Below, one piece after another: positions 16,773-25,909 of a DNA stretch of 64,000 nt; position 1 is the first letter of the stretch, and every line of letters starts with the position of its first letter. This DNA comes from Rhizobium favelukesii. Lineage in GTDB: Bacteria > Pseudomonadota > Alphaproteobacteria > Rhizobiales > Rhizobiaceae. The stretch is from NCBI RefSeq assembly GCF_000577275.2, contig NZ_HG916854.1, forward strand, positions 124,001 through 188,000, in the 5' to 3' direction. A model generated the notes under the pieces. The model did no database searches, had not been told where the DNA came from, and saw nothing but the letters and a program-made list of their open reading frames with translations. Position numbers and translations under genes: made by a program.

Positions 16773-18155
16773 TTATGCAGCGAAGCAAAGTGCTTGTGTC
16801 ATCCGCTTGAGGCGGCTTGGTTGAGTTTCAGGAATGTCCGGGTCTGGCGGGTGCTGTCGATAAATATCCTGATCCCACAGGATCATGCGAACCGCACCGA
16901 TGGCATCGGAGAAGGTGAACTCTGTTTTCTTGTACCAGGCGGCGGCATAGGGAAGGACGCCATGACCGAGCAGATCGCATGCCCAGAGTGTGACGAGGCT
17001 GTAGAGCGCCAGCAGCGACGGGGTCGTGCGCATGATGGCTTTGTCGTTCCACTGCCGTTGGGTTTCCACGCCAAGATGCGCTCGCGTTTCGGCGAAGGTG
17101 ACCTCGATCTGCCAGCGCCGAACGAAATAGGCAATGATCTGAGCGGGCTCAAGGTTGACGTTGGTGCTCATGAACGCCTGGGGTTCACGACGGCCTGATG
17201 GATCGCGAACGAGAACCCAGCGAATTGGTCTTGGGGGCGTTCCACGCCGATACCAGAGGCCGGTTCCTGATGTGACATCAAGGGTTTTGTCGGTTTGCTT
17301 GCCGTACCAGGACGATGCGACGATGCGCTGCCACTCGGTCTTTGCGTCTTTGAGGAGCGTTTTCAGTTTCGGCAATGGCCTGCCTTTTTGCGCCGGTCGC
17401 CCGAGCGTATGTTCGTGCCGTTGATCTGGTGGAGCAAAGAGACTGGCATCCAGACGCAACCGCGTGATGAGAGTGGCCGTGTCGGGAAGAGCCGCAGCCA
17501 GTGTATGAACGGCAAAGCTGCTATCGCCGACAAAGATGATTTCGCGGCCCGGCAGCCAGCGGCAAAGCTGCAAGACGCCTTGCCTTGCCCAATCAGTCAG
17601 CAGCTTGTGCTTTCGGCCCTTCTTCTGATCATGGCGCTCAGAGGGACACAGGATCGTCAGCACCGGCAGGGCTTTAATACATTTTGCCCATGGGACAGGT
17701 GAAAGAACCATGAAGCTCAACCATCTCAAGCCGCTGGCTTTGACAAAGTGGCCATGGCTGGAGCGCACCGGGTCACGATAAATTCCACGCGCGGCGATGC
17801 GTTGGCCCCAACGCCGTTCGATTGTATCATCCATGCCAATCACGACAGGGCCCTCGGGCACGAGCCGGGCAACAATGATGGACAGCAGACGGGCCGCCAA
17901 CGTGCGAGGGTTCCAGCGGGCTCGGTTGAGGAGTTGATGATAGGCGGCAAAATTACTTACCTCCGCGCGTCCGGTGATGCGCAGGCAGGCCGTCACCGTT
18001 CGCTTGCCAGGCGAAAGGAGCGCACCCATCACCAGGACCAGCAGATGCTCCCAGCTTGGCGCGGTAAACCAGAAACGAAACGGCGACAGCCATTTGCGAA
18101 GGATGTGGGGGACCGCGTCTCCCGGCTCACGGCTACAATCATGTTGTTCGCTCAT
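16773..18155 (-). CDS. IS701-like DDE transposase
   Basis: A transposase of 460 residues filling the element. The three acidic catalytic residues are likely D in IGMDDTIERR, D in IIFVGDSSFA and E in RWQIEVTFAE, the last followed by a helix with RAHLGVETQRQW. ARGIYRDPVRSSHGHFV is a block I associate with this transposase group. No frameshift or internal stop is seen, so the enzyme should be functional. The gene occupies nearly the whole element. Family placement (IS701 rather than IS4) is inferred from memory of the group. Confidence 0.88.
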   Translation of the reverse strand: MSEQHDCSREPGDAVPHILRKWLSPFRFWFTAPSWEHLLVLVMGALLSPGKRTVTACLRITGRAEVSNFAAYHQLLNRARWNPRTLAARLLSIIVARLVPEGPVVIGMDDTIERRWGQRIAARGIYRDPVRSSHGHFVKASGLRWLSFMVLSPVPWAKCIKALPVLTILCPSERHDQKKGRKHKLLTDWARQGVLQLCRWLPGREIIFVGDSSFAVHTLAAALPDTATLITRLRLDASLFAPPDQRHEHTLGRPAQKGRPLPKLKTLLKDAKTEWQRIVASSWYGKQTDKTLDVTSGTGLWYRRGTPPRPIRWVLVRDPSGRREPQAFMSTNVNLEPAQIIAYFVRRWQIEVTFAETRAHLGVETQRQWNDKAIMRTTPSLLALYSLVTLWACDLLGHGVLPYAAAWYKKTEFTFSDAIGAVRMILWDQDIYRQHPPDPDIPETQPSRLKRMTQALCFAA

Positions 18156-18258
18156 CCATTCGTTCGAATCCGATCAAACGAATGGCGCAAGGCCGGGACC
18201 CTGCGGCGAATTGATTCACCCAGGGCTGCTCAGATGCCCCCGAAATCACCACCGATTT

Positions 18259-18272
18259 TGTACAAAGTCGAG
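18259..18272. repeat. right terminal inverted repeat of the insertion sequence
   Basis: TGTACAAAGTCGAG, the perfect mirror of the left end. Confidence 0.88.
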
Positions 18273-18277
18273 CTAAG
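18273..18277. repeat. target-site duplication, right copy
   Basis: CTAAG directly outside the right inverted repeat, paired with 16754-16758. Confidence 0.8.
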
Positions 18278-18409
18278 AAGCAGTTCGTGGGCGTTGAGAG
18301 CGTTCGTTAAGCGACGAGAAAGCGTGCGGGCTCCACCGAGCAGTTCCACGACTTTCTGCAGTTCCCCGCCTTGTTTTTCGGAAGAGACCTTTATCGTTGC
18401 GACCGCCAT
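18273..18409 (-). pseudogene. Xre/MbcA-type antitoxin, 5' fragment cut by the insertion sequence
   Basis: A good ribosome binding site (AGGAG) precedes ATG 18409. The first 46 residues (VATIKVSSEKQGGEL, then VVELLGGARTLSRRL and NALNAHELLLS) read like the antitoxin partner of RES toxins. The insertion sequence begins in the codon after LLL, and the frame then runs into it, stopping after about 13 foreign residues. The continuation LSGLPA is found on the other side of the element, where it fuses to the toxin remnant. Confidence 0.75.
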
Positions 18410-18684
18410 GATAAGCTCCTATGTCATCTGTCGTAATACACGTGACAGTTGTCATGGGTTTTTTCAAGGGACGCAGAGACGGCCCTTCGATTTCCCAGTC
18501 TTCCCCGCCGATCAGAGCGAAATCGCGCCCTGCTCGACCTGCCTTAGCGCTTCCTCAATTTTGATCGGCTTCCGGACCATATAATCGCAACCTGATCGCA
18601 GCGCAGGGGACGCGACCAAATGAACAGAGTGTGGGTTTGAGCGTGCCGAGATCTTGACCATCGAGGTGCGTGGGACTCAAACCT

Positions 18685-20076
18685 CTAAACCGCGAGGCGC
18701 GTCGGCTCAGATCCAAGATTGCGGTAGACCGCGCCGGGATGCGGGACCGCGAGGCGCGGGCCTTTTCCACCAAGCTTTTCGCGCAGGGTGCCCTGGCGAT
18801 ATTCGGTCTTGTAGACGCCGCGCCTCTGCAATTCCGGCACGAGAAGGTCGACCGCGTCCTCAAAGCTTTCCGGCGTTATCGCATAGGCGAGATTGAAGCC
18901 GTCGACATCGGTATCGTCGACCCATTCCTGCATCAGATCGGCGACCGTAGAGGGCGAGCCGACAAAGACAGGGCCGAAGCCGCCGACGCCCACCCAGTCC
19001 GCCATCTCCCGAACCGTCCATTCCCTGTCGGGATCGATGGTCGTGAAGGTTTCGACGGCCGATTGCACGGCATTTGTATAGCGGTGGCGCAGCACCTCAT
19101 CGGGGCCAAACTGGCCGAAGTCGATGCCTGTCCAGCCGGAGATCAGCGTCAACGCCCCCTCGAATGAAGCGTATTTGCGGTATTCGTTGAACTTTCGCTG
19201 TGCCTCGGCATCCGTTTCGCCGACCACGACGGTCTGCAGATTGAAGGCAAGGATCTCCCGGGGATTGCGGCCGACACGTTCGGCCGCTTGCCGCACATTG
19301 GCGACATAGCGTTTGAGTACGGCCTTGGACGGGGCTGCGACGAAAATGCATTCGGCATGGGCGCCGGCGAAATCCTTGCCGCGGCTGGAGGCGCCGGCCT
19401 GGTAGAGCACGGGCGTGCGCTGCGGCGACGGCTCGCTGAGATGAATGCCAGGAACGGTGAAATGCTTCCCGGCGTGACGGATAGGGTGGACCTTCTGCGG
19501 ATGGGTGAAGATGCCCTTTTCCCGATCACGCACCACGGCACCGTCTTCCCAGCTTCCCTCCCACAGCTTGTAGCAGACCTCAAGATACTCTTCGGCAAGC
19601 TCGTAGCGGTCGTCGTGGTTCGTCTGGGCGGGCTGGCCGACGTTGAGCGCACCGCTGTTGAGATAGGACGTGACGATGTTCCAGCCGACCCGGCCTTTGG
19701 TGAGATGGTCGAGCGTTGAGATGCGCCGGGCGAACGTATAGGGATGCTCGAAGGAGAGCGACGCCGTGAGGCCAAAGCCTAGATGTTCGGTCTCATAAGA
19801 CATTGTCGGGATAAGCTGCAGCGGATCGTTGACCGGCACCTGGGCAGAATGGCGCAGTGCCGCATCGACATTGCCGTTCAGCACGTCGTAGACGCCGAGC
19901 ACATCGGCTATGAAGAGCCCGTCGAACTTGCCGCGCTCCAGCGTCTTTGCCAGATGCACCCAATAATCGAGATCTTTGTAGGTCCATGACTTGTCGCGTG
20001 GATGGCGCCAGAGTCCTGGAGACTGGTGTCCGACGCAGTTCATGTCAAAGGCGTTCAGCCTGATTTCTCGGCTCAT
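18685..20076 (-). CDS. LLM-class flavin-dependent monooxygenase (NtaA/SnaA/DszA type)
   Basis: A two-component FMNH2-dependent monooxygenase of 463 residues with the luciferase-like barrel. Typical blocks are EIRLNAFDMNC, GKFDGLFIADVLGVY, GWNIVTSYLN with NHDDRYELAEEYLEV, and TPVLYQAGASSRGKDFA. Relatives attack sulfur- or nitrogen-containing compounds (dibenzothiophene sulfone, nitrilotriacetate, alkanesulfonates). It is 35 bases behind a CUT2 permease gene on the same strand and in an island with DszC- and SfnB-like enzymes, so organosulfur cleavage is the likely task. No flavin reductase gene is in the window. Confidence 0.88.
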   Translation of the reverse strand: MSREIRLNAFDMNCVGHQSPGLWRHPRDKSWTYKDLDYWVHLAKTLERGKFDGLFIADVLGVYDVLNGNVDAALRHSAQVPVNDPLQLIPTMSYETEHLGFGLTASLSFEHPYTFARRISTLDHLTKGRVGWNIVTSYLNSGALNVGQPAQTNHDDRYELAEEYLEVCYKLWEGSWEDGAVVRDREKGIFTHPQKVHPIRHAGKHFTVPGIHLSEPSPQRTPVLYQAGASSRGKDFAGAHAECIFVAAPSKAVLKRYVANVRQAAERVGRNPREILAFNLQTVVVGETDAEAQRKFNEYRKYASFEGALTLISGWTGIDFGQFGPDEVLRHRYTNAVQSAVETFTTIDPDREWTVREMADWVGVGGFGPVFVGSPSTVADLMQEWVDDTDVDGFNLAYAITPESFEDAVDLLVPELQRRGVYKTEYRQGTLREKLGGKGPRLAVPHPGAVYRNLGSEPTRLAV

Positions 20077-20111
20077 GTCATTGTTCCTGCATGTTTTCGA
20101 TTGGACCTCGC

Positions 20112-21089
20112 TCAGGCGTCGGCCGCTTTCCTGTTGATGAAGCTGAAGGCCAGCACCGCGAATATGAGGGTGCCGGTGGCAACCTGCTGCCAGTAAAAAT
20201 TGAGGCCTGTCAGAAGCAGTCCGTTGGCAACGATGCTGAGGAGCAGGACGCCGAGGACGGTGCCGGCGACATTCGGGCGCCCGAGCGGCGAGAATGTCGT
20301 GCCGATGAAGGTGGCGCCGATCGCACTCAGCAGAAAGGCATTGCCGGAAGAGGGGATATAGACCGTGACGGTTGCCGTCAGGATGATGCCCGCGACCGCC
20401 GCGATGATCCCGGCGAGGATGAAGGTCGCGGCAACATGAGGGCCACGGCCGACCCCTGAATAGCGTACGACGCTTGGCTGAATGCCGATCGAAAGCACGA
20501 CACGGCCGAACCGCGTCCGGGAAAGGAGCACCGAGACGCCGGCAATGATGAGAGCGGCGATCAAGAGTGGCACCGGCACGCCCGCGATAACCCCGTGCCC
20601 CAGAAAACGGAAGGCCTCCGGCACGCCCGCGGGCGGCAGGTAGACCGGATTGCCGCCGTTCGTCAGAAGCTGCTGGATGCTGCGCCCGATGAACAAGGTG
20701 CCGAGCGTTGCCAGAAACGGCGACACGCCGATCGCCGAGATCAGGATGGCATTGAAGGCACCGACGACGGCACCTGCCGCGAGCCCGCCCAGAAGTGCAA
20801 CGGCGATCGGCTCGCCGGTAAGTACGAGGGAAACGAAGGCGAAGCTTGCGAAGTCCACCGCGGTGCCGACCGAAAGATCGATGCCGCCGGCCGAAACCGT
20901 CAGGGTCATGGCGATCGAGACGATCGCGAGCAAGGTGAAATTGTTGACCAGAATGCCCTGCAGGTTGCCCAAAGTGGGGAAGGTCGGTGCGGCTGCTGAG
21001 AAGATCGAGAAGACGACGACGAGGGCCAGTATGAGGCCGTATCTAGCCAAGCCTGCGGCGTATCGCCCGGCAAATGTCGAGGCGGACAT
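20112..21089 (-). CDS. CUT2 ABC transporter permease (RbsC-like), system A
   Basis: A permease of 325 residues with about nine to ten hydrophobic helices and the CUT2 signature in VSAGGIDLSVGT near residue 70, then NAILISAIGVSPFLATLGTLF. GGGAGATC precedes the ATG. It is the second of two adjacent permease genes, which presumably form a heterodimer. The 3' neighbour is the LLM monooxygenase. Confidence 0.9.
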   Translation of the reverse strand: MSASTFAGRYAAGLARYGLILALVVVFSIFSAAAPTFPTLGNLQGILVNNFTLLAIVSIAMTLTVSAGGIDLSVGTAVDFASFAFVSLVLTGEPIAVALLGGLAAGAVVGAFNAILISAIGVSPFLATLGTLFIGRSIQQLLTNGGNPVYLPPAGVPEAFRFLGHGVIAGVPVPLLIAALIIAGVSVLLSRTRFGRVVLSIGIQPSVVRYSGVGRGPHVAATFILAGIIAAVAGIILTATVTVYIPSSGNAFLLSAIGATFIGTTFSPLGRPNVAGTVLGVLLLSIVANGLLLTGLNFYWQQVATGTLIFAVLAFSFINRKAADA

Positions 21090-21091
21090 GG

Positions 21092-22120
21092 TCAGATCTC
21101 CCGTTTACGCAACAGCGTCGTGGCCGAGACGACGATCAGGATCAGGAGACCCTGGACGCCGCTGACGAGCGTGCTCGGCAGGTTCAGAAGCTGGAAGCCA
21201 TTGATGAGGAAGCCGACGAAGAGAGCGGAAACCAGTGTTCCGGTGATCGTCGGAACGAGGCGGCGCGAGAAGACCGAGCCAAGCAGCGCAATGACGACGA
21301 CCGGCAGCAACATCTCGCCCGAACCGGTGGTGCTGCCACTGAGATAGGAGACGGAGAGAATGCCGGCGAAGCCGCCGCACAGACCGCTGACGACGAAGGC
21401 TCCCGCAAGCAACCGCTTGAGCGGCAGGCCTGCGGCACGGGCTGCATCCGGGAACTCGCCGGCGGCATAAAGTCTCAGTCCCAGCGGGGTGTATTGGACG
21501 ATCGCCGCTGCAAGCGCGGTGAAGCCCATCAGGACATAGGCAAGGACTGGAATGCCGAAGCCGTCGGACGCCGACATCGCGGTCAGGAAATCCGTCGAGG
21601 CGGGGACGACGGTGTTCTGGGTCAGGACCAGCTCGAGGCCGGCGACAACGTTCATGACGGCAAGCGTTGCCAGGAGAGGCACGATGCCGGCAAAGACCAC
21701 GGCTGCCGCATTGACCGCGCCGATTGCAAGTCCCGTGAAAAGCGCGCCGCCTGCTGCGGTGAGATCGCCGTATCCGAGCTGGATCAGCGTCGCATAGGTC
21801 GCAGCGCTGAGCCCCATATTGGCGGCAAGCGACAGATCGATGCCGCCGGTGACGACGTTCGATCCACCGGCGATGAGCACGATTGTGAGGCCGATCGCCA
21901 GGACGCCTGCGATGGCCGATTGGCCAAGGACATTGCCGATATTGCCAATCGTCAGGAAATAGGGGGCGGTAAGCGAGAACACGACGAGAATCGACGCAAA
22001 GGCGAGCAGCGAACCGACGCGGAGCGCCGAAGCTGCGACCCTGCCCTTACCAGCCCTTACCCGGGGCAAATGCCTGGTCGAAGCAGCGGGGAGGGAGGCA
22101 AACTGGACGTCAGCCGACAT
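21092..22120 (-). CDS. CUT2 ABC transporter permease (RbsC-like), system A
   Basis: The other permease of the pair (342 residues from ATG 22120, preceded by GGAAGGA). An upstream in-frame start would add 15 residues overlapping the ATPase gene and lacks support. It shows the membrane motif GGIDLSLAANMGLSAAT, the usual helices, and a polar N-terminus of about 35 residues. It overlaps the end of the ATPase gene by 11 bases, consistent with coupled translation. Confidence 0.9.
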   Translation of the reverse strand: MSADVQFASLPAASTRHLPRVRAGKGRVAASALRVGSLLAFASILVVFSLTAPYFLTIGNIGNVLGQSAIAGVLAIGLTIVLIAGGSNVVTGGIDLSLAANMGLSAATYATLIQLGYGDLTAAGGALFTGLAIGAVNAAAVVFAGIVPLLATLAVMNVVAGLELVLTQNTVVPASTDFLTAMSASDGFGIPVLAYVLMGFTALAAAIVQYTPLGLRLYAAGEFPDAARAAGLPLKRLLAGAFVVSGLCGGFAGILSVSYLSGSTTGSGEMLLPVVVIALLGSVFSRRLVPTITGTLVSALFVGFLINGFQLLNLPSTLVSGVQGLLILIVVSATTLLRKREI

Positions 22121-23660
22121 GGCGCAATCCTTCCGAAGCGCCGGTCGAGGCCGCCAGCACTTCATCCGTTGTGGTCTTCGAGGAGACGAGCTCGCGGATC
22201 ACGTGGCCGCGGAAAAACACGAGAATGCGGTCGGTCATGCCTACAAGCTCGGGTAGATCCGACGAGAGCACGATGACGCCGGCACCACGAGCAGCTAGCT
22301 CGCCGATCAGCGAGTAGATCTCGACCTTGGAGCCGATGTCGACCCCAACGGTCGGTTCGTCGAGAAGGTAGATCTCCGATTGGCGGCTAAGCCACTTGGC
22401 TATCGCCACCTTCTGCTGATTGCCGCCGGACAGCGTGCGAACCAGCGTGTCGCGGCCCGCGGTCTTGATCTGCAGGCGCTTGATGAGGTCGTCGGTATCG
22501 GCGCGCTCACGTCTTCCCTCCAGGAATCCGAAGCGCGTATATCGGGCAAGGCTCGATAGGGTGATGTTTTCGCTTAGGCTGAGATCAAGGCCGACGCCAT
22601 GGCCGCGCCGGTCCTCAGGCACCAGCCCAAGCTGCCGGTCGACCGCCTGCACGGGATTGCGCGGTTGCGCCGTCTTGCCCGCGATCTCGATCACACCGGA
22701 TGCCGCCTGCTGAAGTCCGAAGAGCGTGCGCACAATGTCCTTGGCCCCCGAACCCAGCAGCCCGGTGATGCCGAGGACCTCTCCGCGGCGCAGCGAAAAG
22801 CTGATGTTGTTGAAGCGGTTCGGTGCCGAAAGGGCTTGGACTTTAAGAACTTCCTCGCCGAGCTCTACCTGGCGTTTCGGGAACATCTCGGTGATGTCGC
22901 GCTCGATCATCAGGCTGGCGATCGCCTTTGCAGACGTCTGGCTGATCTCCAGGCAGGCAACATCGACGCCGTTGCGCAACACCGTCACATGGTCGCACAG
23001 TTCCTCGATCTCGTTCAGATAATGGGAGATGTAGATGATGGTCACGCCCTCGCTGCAAAGGCGGCGGATCAGGCGGAAGAGAATTTCGGCCTCACGACGG
23101 ACAAGTGCCGCAGTTGGCTCATCGAAGACCAGCACTTTGGGCTGATGAAGCAGTGCGCGGGTGATCTGGACGATCTGGCGCTCGGCGGTGGAAAGCTCGC
23201 CGATCAAGGCATCCTTGGGCAGCTCCACGCCAAAATAGTTGGCGAGAATTTCTTCCGCGCGCCGCTGCATGGCGCGGCGATTGAGAAACGGTGTACCGGC
23301 TACGCGGGCCTCCCGTCCGAGAAACAGGGCTTCTCCGATCGTGAAGGTGGGTACCAGCAGCCGATCCTGATGGATGAAATGAATGCCGAGTGCCTCGCAC
23401 AGATGCGGCGTCAGCCGATCGTATGGCTTGCTTTCGATCTCGATCAGCCCCTCGTCCGGCGTGTGCAGGCCGGCAAGAATCTTGATGAGCGTCGACTTAC
23501 CGGCTCCGTTCTGTCCGACAAGCCCGTGCACGGTGCCGCGGCGAACGGCAAGCGCGGCGCCGGCAAGCGCCTGCGCGCCTCCGAAGTGCTTCACGACATG
23601 GTCGAGGCGAATGATGTACTCGTCATTCTCGATTGTTTGCGCGATGGCGGATGCGGTCAT
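22110..23660 (-). CDS. CUT2 ABC transporter ATPase (RbsA-like, two domains), system A
   Basis: A tandem ATPase of 516 residues. Domain 1 has Walker A GQNGAGKST near residue 53 and a degenerate signature (ELSTAERQ) typical of this family, with VFDEPTAAL. Domain 2 has the usual weak Walker A (GLLGSGAKD), LSGGNQQKVAIAKWL and LLDEPTVGVDIGS. It drives the two permeases downstream. A strong stem-loop separates it from the binding-protein gene upstream. Confidence 0.92.
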   Translation of the reverse strand: MTASAIAQTIENDEYIIRLDHVVKHFGGAQALAGAALAVRRGTVHGLVGQNGAGKSTLIKILAGLHTPDEGLIEIESKPYDRLTPHLCEALGIHFIHQDRLLVPTFTIGEALFLGREARVAGTPFLNRRAMQRRAEEILANYFGVELPKDALIGELSTAERQIVQITRALLHQPKVLVFDEPTAALVRREAEILFRLIRRLCSEGVTIIYISHYLNEIEELCDHVTVLRNGVDVACLEISQTSAKAIASLMIERDITEMFPKRQVELGEEVLKVQALSAPNRFNNISFSLRRGEVLGITGLLGSGAKDIVRTLFGLQQAASGVIEIAGKTAQPRNPVQAVDRQLGLVPEDRRGHGVGLDLSLSENITLSSLARYTRFGFLEGRRERADTDDLIKRLQIKTAGRDTLVRTLSGGNQQKVAIAKWLSRQSEIYLLDEPTVGVDIGSKVEIYSLIGELAARGAGVIVLSSDLPELVGMTDRILVFFRGHVIRELVSSKTTTDEVLAASTGASEGLRHVG

Positions 23661-23689
23661 GTTGCAGGCTGCTCACAAGAGAAATGGGA

Positions 23690-23713
23690 GCGATGCGGCG
23701 GGTGCCGCATCGC
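23690..23713 (-). promoter_or_regulatory. stem-loop between binding-protein and ATPase genes
   Basis: Perfect 10-bp stem GCGATGCGGC / GCCGCATCGC with a 4-base loop, in the 64-base gap after the binding-protein gene. No T-run follows, so it is more likely an mRNA-stabilising or attenuating hairpin than a full terminator. Confidence 0.65.
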
Positions 23714-23724
23714 CAGGACCGGTG

Positions 23725-24735
23725 TCAGCCGATACCGAGCTTCTTGATGATCTCGCCAACATTGTCCTTGTTCGCGAGGAGTGCCGGTACATAGGTTTCG
23801 CGCGGCAGGCTCTGGCCGGCGAGAAGCCTGGCAACGTTGCGAACCGCGACCCGGCCGATCTCGGCCGGCTGCTGGGCTGCATCTGCGCCTGCAGGGGAGT
23901 TCGGATCGGCAACGAGCTGGAGAACTTCCGGGCTGCCATCGACGCCATAGGTGCGGATTTCGTTGCGGCCGGCTGCGGCGATCGCCTGGGTGGCGCCGAG
24001 CTGCGGGATATCCCAGGCCGACCAGACGGCCTTGATCGAGCCCTTGTCCGGATACTTGTTGAGGATCGCGGTGATCTGCGTGAACGCGTCCTGAACCGTA
24101 TTGGGGATGACGTCGCGCAGCTCCGGCTGAAGGATTTTCGCCTTCGGGAAGTATTTGATGACGTTGACGAGCTGGTCATAGCGGATTGCGCAGGGTGTTA
24201 CGCCATAAAAGCCGTTGAAGACGACGATGTTGCCTTCGCCTCCGATGTCGGAGACGAGCTGCAGGGCGAGGTCTTTGCCGATGTCCCAGTTGTCGGAGGT
24301 CGTATTGTTGATCGAGTTGGTCGAACCGACGTCGACGGTCAGGACGGGAATGCCTGCGTCGCGAGCTTTCTTAAGCCAGGGATCGATGACGCTGAGTGTG
24401 CCGAGGATCTGTACGAGGGCGTCCGGCTTCTGGGCGACGAGCGTCTGGAGCTGGGCGATCAGCTTGCCGTCATTGCGGCCGGCATCGACCGCAATCGGCT
24501 CGCCGCCCAGCCGCTTCACCTCTTCGATCTGGGCGTTATAAACCTGAAGGTCGAAATAGTGGTCGGTGCCCGTGGCGCTGATCGCGACGCGCTTGCCCTT
24601 CAGTGAAAGACCGTCGTCTGCGGCACTTGCCTGTCCGCCGGCGGAGACGCCTGTCCCTGCAAATGTCGCCCCGGCGACCGCCGCGAGCTTCAAGATCTCC
24701 CGGCGCCCGAAGCCCGGTCCACGTCCCTCATTCAT
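23725..24735 (-). CDS. CUT2 ABC periplasmic binding protein, system A
   Basis: A periplasmic binding protein of the sugar-binding type I fold, 336 residues. The N-terminus has GRREILKLAAVAGATFAG, twin-arginine-like, with a cleavage region near GQASA-AD, so export may be by Tat, which is unusual for this family. It contains KRVAISATGTDHYFDL, TLSVIDPWLKKARDAGIPV and IRTYGVDGSPEVL. It heads the operon with the ATPase, two permeases and the LLM monooxygenase. Ligand unknown; context points to a sulfur-containing compound. Confidence 0.9.
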   Translation of the reverse strand: MNEGRGPGFGRREILKLAAVAGATFAGTGVSAGGQASAADDGLSLKGKRVAISATGTDHYFDLQVYNAQIEEVKRLGGEPIAVDAGRNDGKLIAQLQTLVAQKPDALVQILGTLSVIDPWLKKARDAGIPVLTVDVGSTNSINNTTSDNWDIGKDLALQLVSDIGGEGNIVVFNGFYGVTPCAIRYDQLVNVIKYFPKAKILQPELRDVIPNTVQDAFTQITAILNKYPDKGSIKAVWSAWDIPQLGATQAIAAAGRNEIRTYGVDGSPEVLQLVADPNSPAGADAAQQPAEIGRVAVRNVARLLAGQSLPRETYVPALLANKDNVGEIIKKLGIG

Positions 24736-24764
24736 GAATAACCCTCTCGTTTCGTGTAGTCCAC

Positions 24765-24783
24765 AAATTATATAGATTTATGT
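24765..24783 (-). promoter_or_regulatory. AT-rich promoter/operator motif ahead of system A binding protein
   Basis: Contains a perfect TATAAT (minus strand, 24772-24767) about 30 bases before the start codon. The wider stretch AAATTATATAGATTTAT (plus strand) is almost repeated at 27533-27550 ahead of the second binding protein, suggesting a shared promoter or operator. No well-spaced -35 was found. Confidence 0.45.
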
Positions 24784-24850
24784 TGCAAAGGAGGAACGTT
24801 ATTCCAAAAGCGATGCCTGCCAGGAAAATTTCGCAAGCCCGGTGTCAAGT

Positions 24851-25909
24851 TCAGCGATCGACGTTGCGGCCGAGCCCGTAGGTGAGGGCAAGCGCTCCGA
24901 CTAAAACGGCACCCTTGACGAAGTCCTGCGTGTAGTAGGGAGCATTCAGCATGGTGAGACCGTTGAGAAGGACGCCGATGAAGACGGCGCCGACGACGGT
25001 GCCGAGCACGTTCGGGCGGCGCAGATTGAGAACGGCAAAGCCGATCAGCGCGGCCGCAACCGAATCCATCAGCAAAGAGCCGCCCGACGAGACGTCGCCA
25101 CGTCCAACCCGGGCTGCGATGACGATGCCACCGAGGGAGGCAAGCGCTCCGGATATGACGTAAGCAAGGGTCTTCAAGCGCGGCGTGGATGCTCCAGCAA
25201 GCCGCGTAGCGACCTCGTTACCACCCGTTGCAAACAGCAGCCGGCCGATACGCGTGCGCTCGGTCAGGACGAAAAGGACGATGGCAACGACGATCATCAG
25301 CATGACGGAAACCGGGAGCGTGCCGAAGAGGCTGTAGCGGCCGATGAGGAGGAAGGCCGCATCATAGGCGCCTGTCGCCTTGGAGCCATTCGGCAGGACG
25401 AAGCCCGCGGAAATCGAACGCCCTCCCGTTGGAATGAGCTGGAGTCCCGAAAGCAGGAACATAACGGCGAGTGTCGCCAGCAGATCAGGCACGCGCAGAC
25501 GTACGATCAGGAAAGCATTGAGAAGCCCGATCGCGGCGCCGAAGGCCAGAACCAGCGGCACTGTCGCAAAGGAATCAAGATGCCAGACGATCATCGCATA
25601 GCTTGCGGCCATGACGCTGGAGGCGGCGACGGCGCCAATCGAGAGATCGAAACCGCCGACGGCGAGTGTCACCGTAACGCCCGCACCAAGAATGGCAACG
25701 ACGGACACGGCCTGCAGGATGCTCATCAGATTGCCGAGAGTGATGAAGGCCGGCTCGGCAATGGCAAAGCCAACGAGCATCAGGCAGAGCAGGATGAAGA
25801 CGGCCCCTGAACGAAGGATTGCGCTCGCGGTTCCTTTCTGGCGGTCAATGCTCGGGGTCTCCGGCGTTTCGGCCTGTTGCGCGAGAGCCCCATCCTCGAT
25901 CGTGGTCAT
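24851..25909 (-). CDS. CUT2 ABC transporter permease, system B
   Basis: A permease of 352 residues from ATG 25909, which overlaps the ATPase stop (ATGA). Longer in-frame starts would run into the ATPase gene and encode non-membrane sequence. It has VTLAVGGFDLSIGAVAAS, NAFLIVRLRVPDLLATLAVMF and about nine helices. Only one permease gene belongs to this system, so it is likely a homodimer. It is convergent in order with, but separate from, system A. Confidence 0.9.
   Translation of the reverse strand: MTTIEDGALAQQAETPETPSIDRQKGTASAILRSGAVFILLCLMLVGFAIAEPAFITLGNLMSILQAVSVVAILGAGVTVTLAVGGFDLSIGAVAASSVMAASYAMIVWHLDSFATVPLVLAFGAAIGLLNAFLIVRLRVPDLLATLAVMFLLSGLQLIPTGGRSISAGFVLPNGSKATGAYDAAFLLIGRYSLFGTLPVSVMLMIVVAIVLFVLTERTRIGRLLFATGGNEVATRLAGASTPRLKTLAYVISGALASLGGIVIAARVGRGDVSSGGSLLMDSVAAALIGFAVLNLRRPNVLGTVVGAVFIGVLLNGLTMLNAPYYTQDFVKGAVLVGALALTYGLGRNVDR

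Larger units (their letters stand above)
16759..18272. mobile_element. complete insertion sequence, IS701-like, about 1514 bp
   Basis: Bounded by 14-bp perfect inverted repeats (16759-16772 and 18259-18272) and flanked by a 5-bp duplication, CTAAG. It holds a single full-length DDE transposase gene on the minus strand. It has landed inside an Xre antitoxin gene. Intact ends and an intact transposase suggest fairly recent insertion. Family assignment is by the look of the transposase. The YTAR-like core (CTAA) in the duplication fits IS701. Confidence 0.88.

Noticed and set aside
21074..22276. 400-codon plus-strand open frame
   Set aside because: Antisense to a CUT2 permease with good membrane motifs; composition dominated by Arg, Asp and Gly is typical of a shadow frame.
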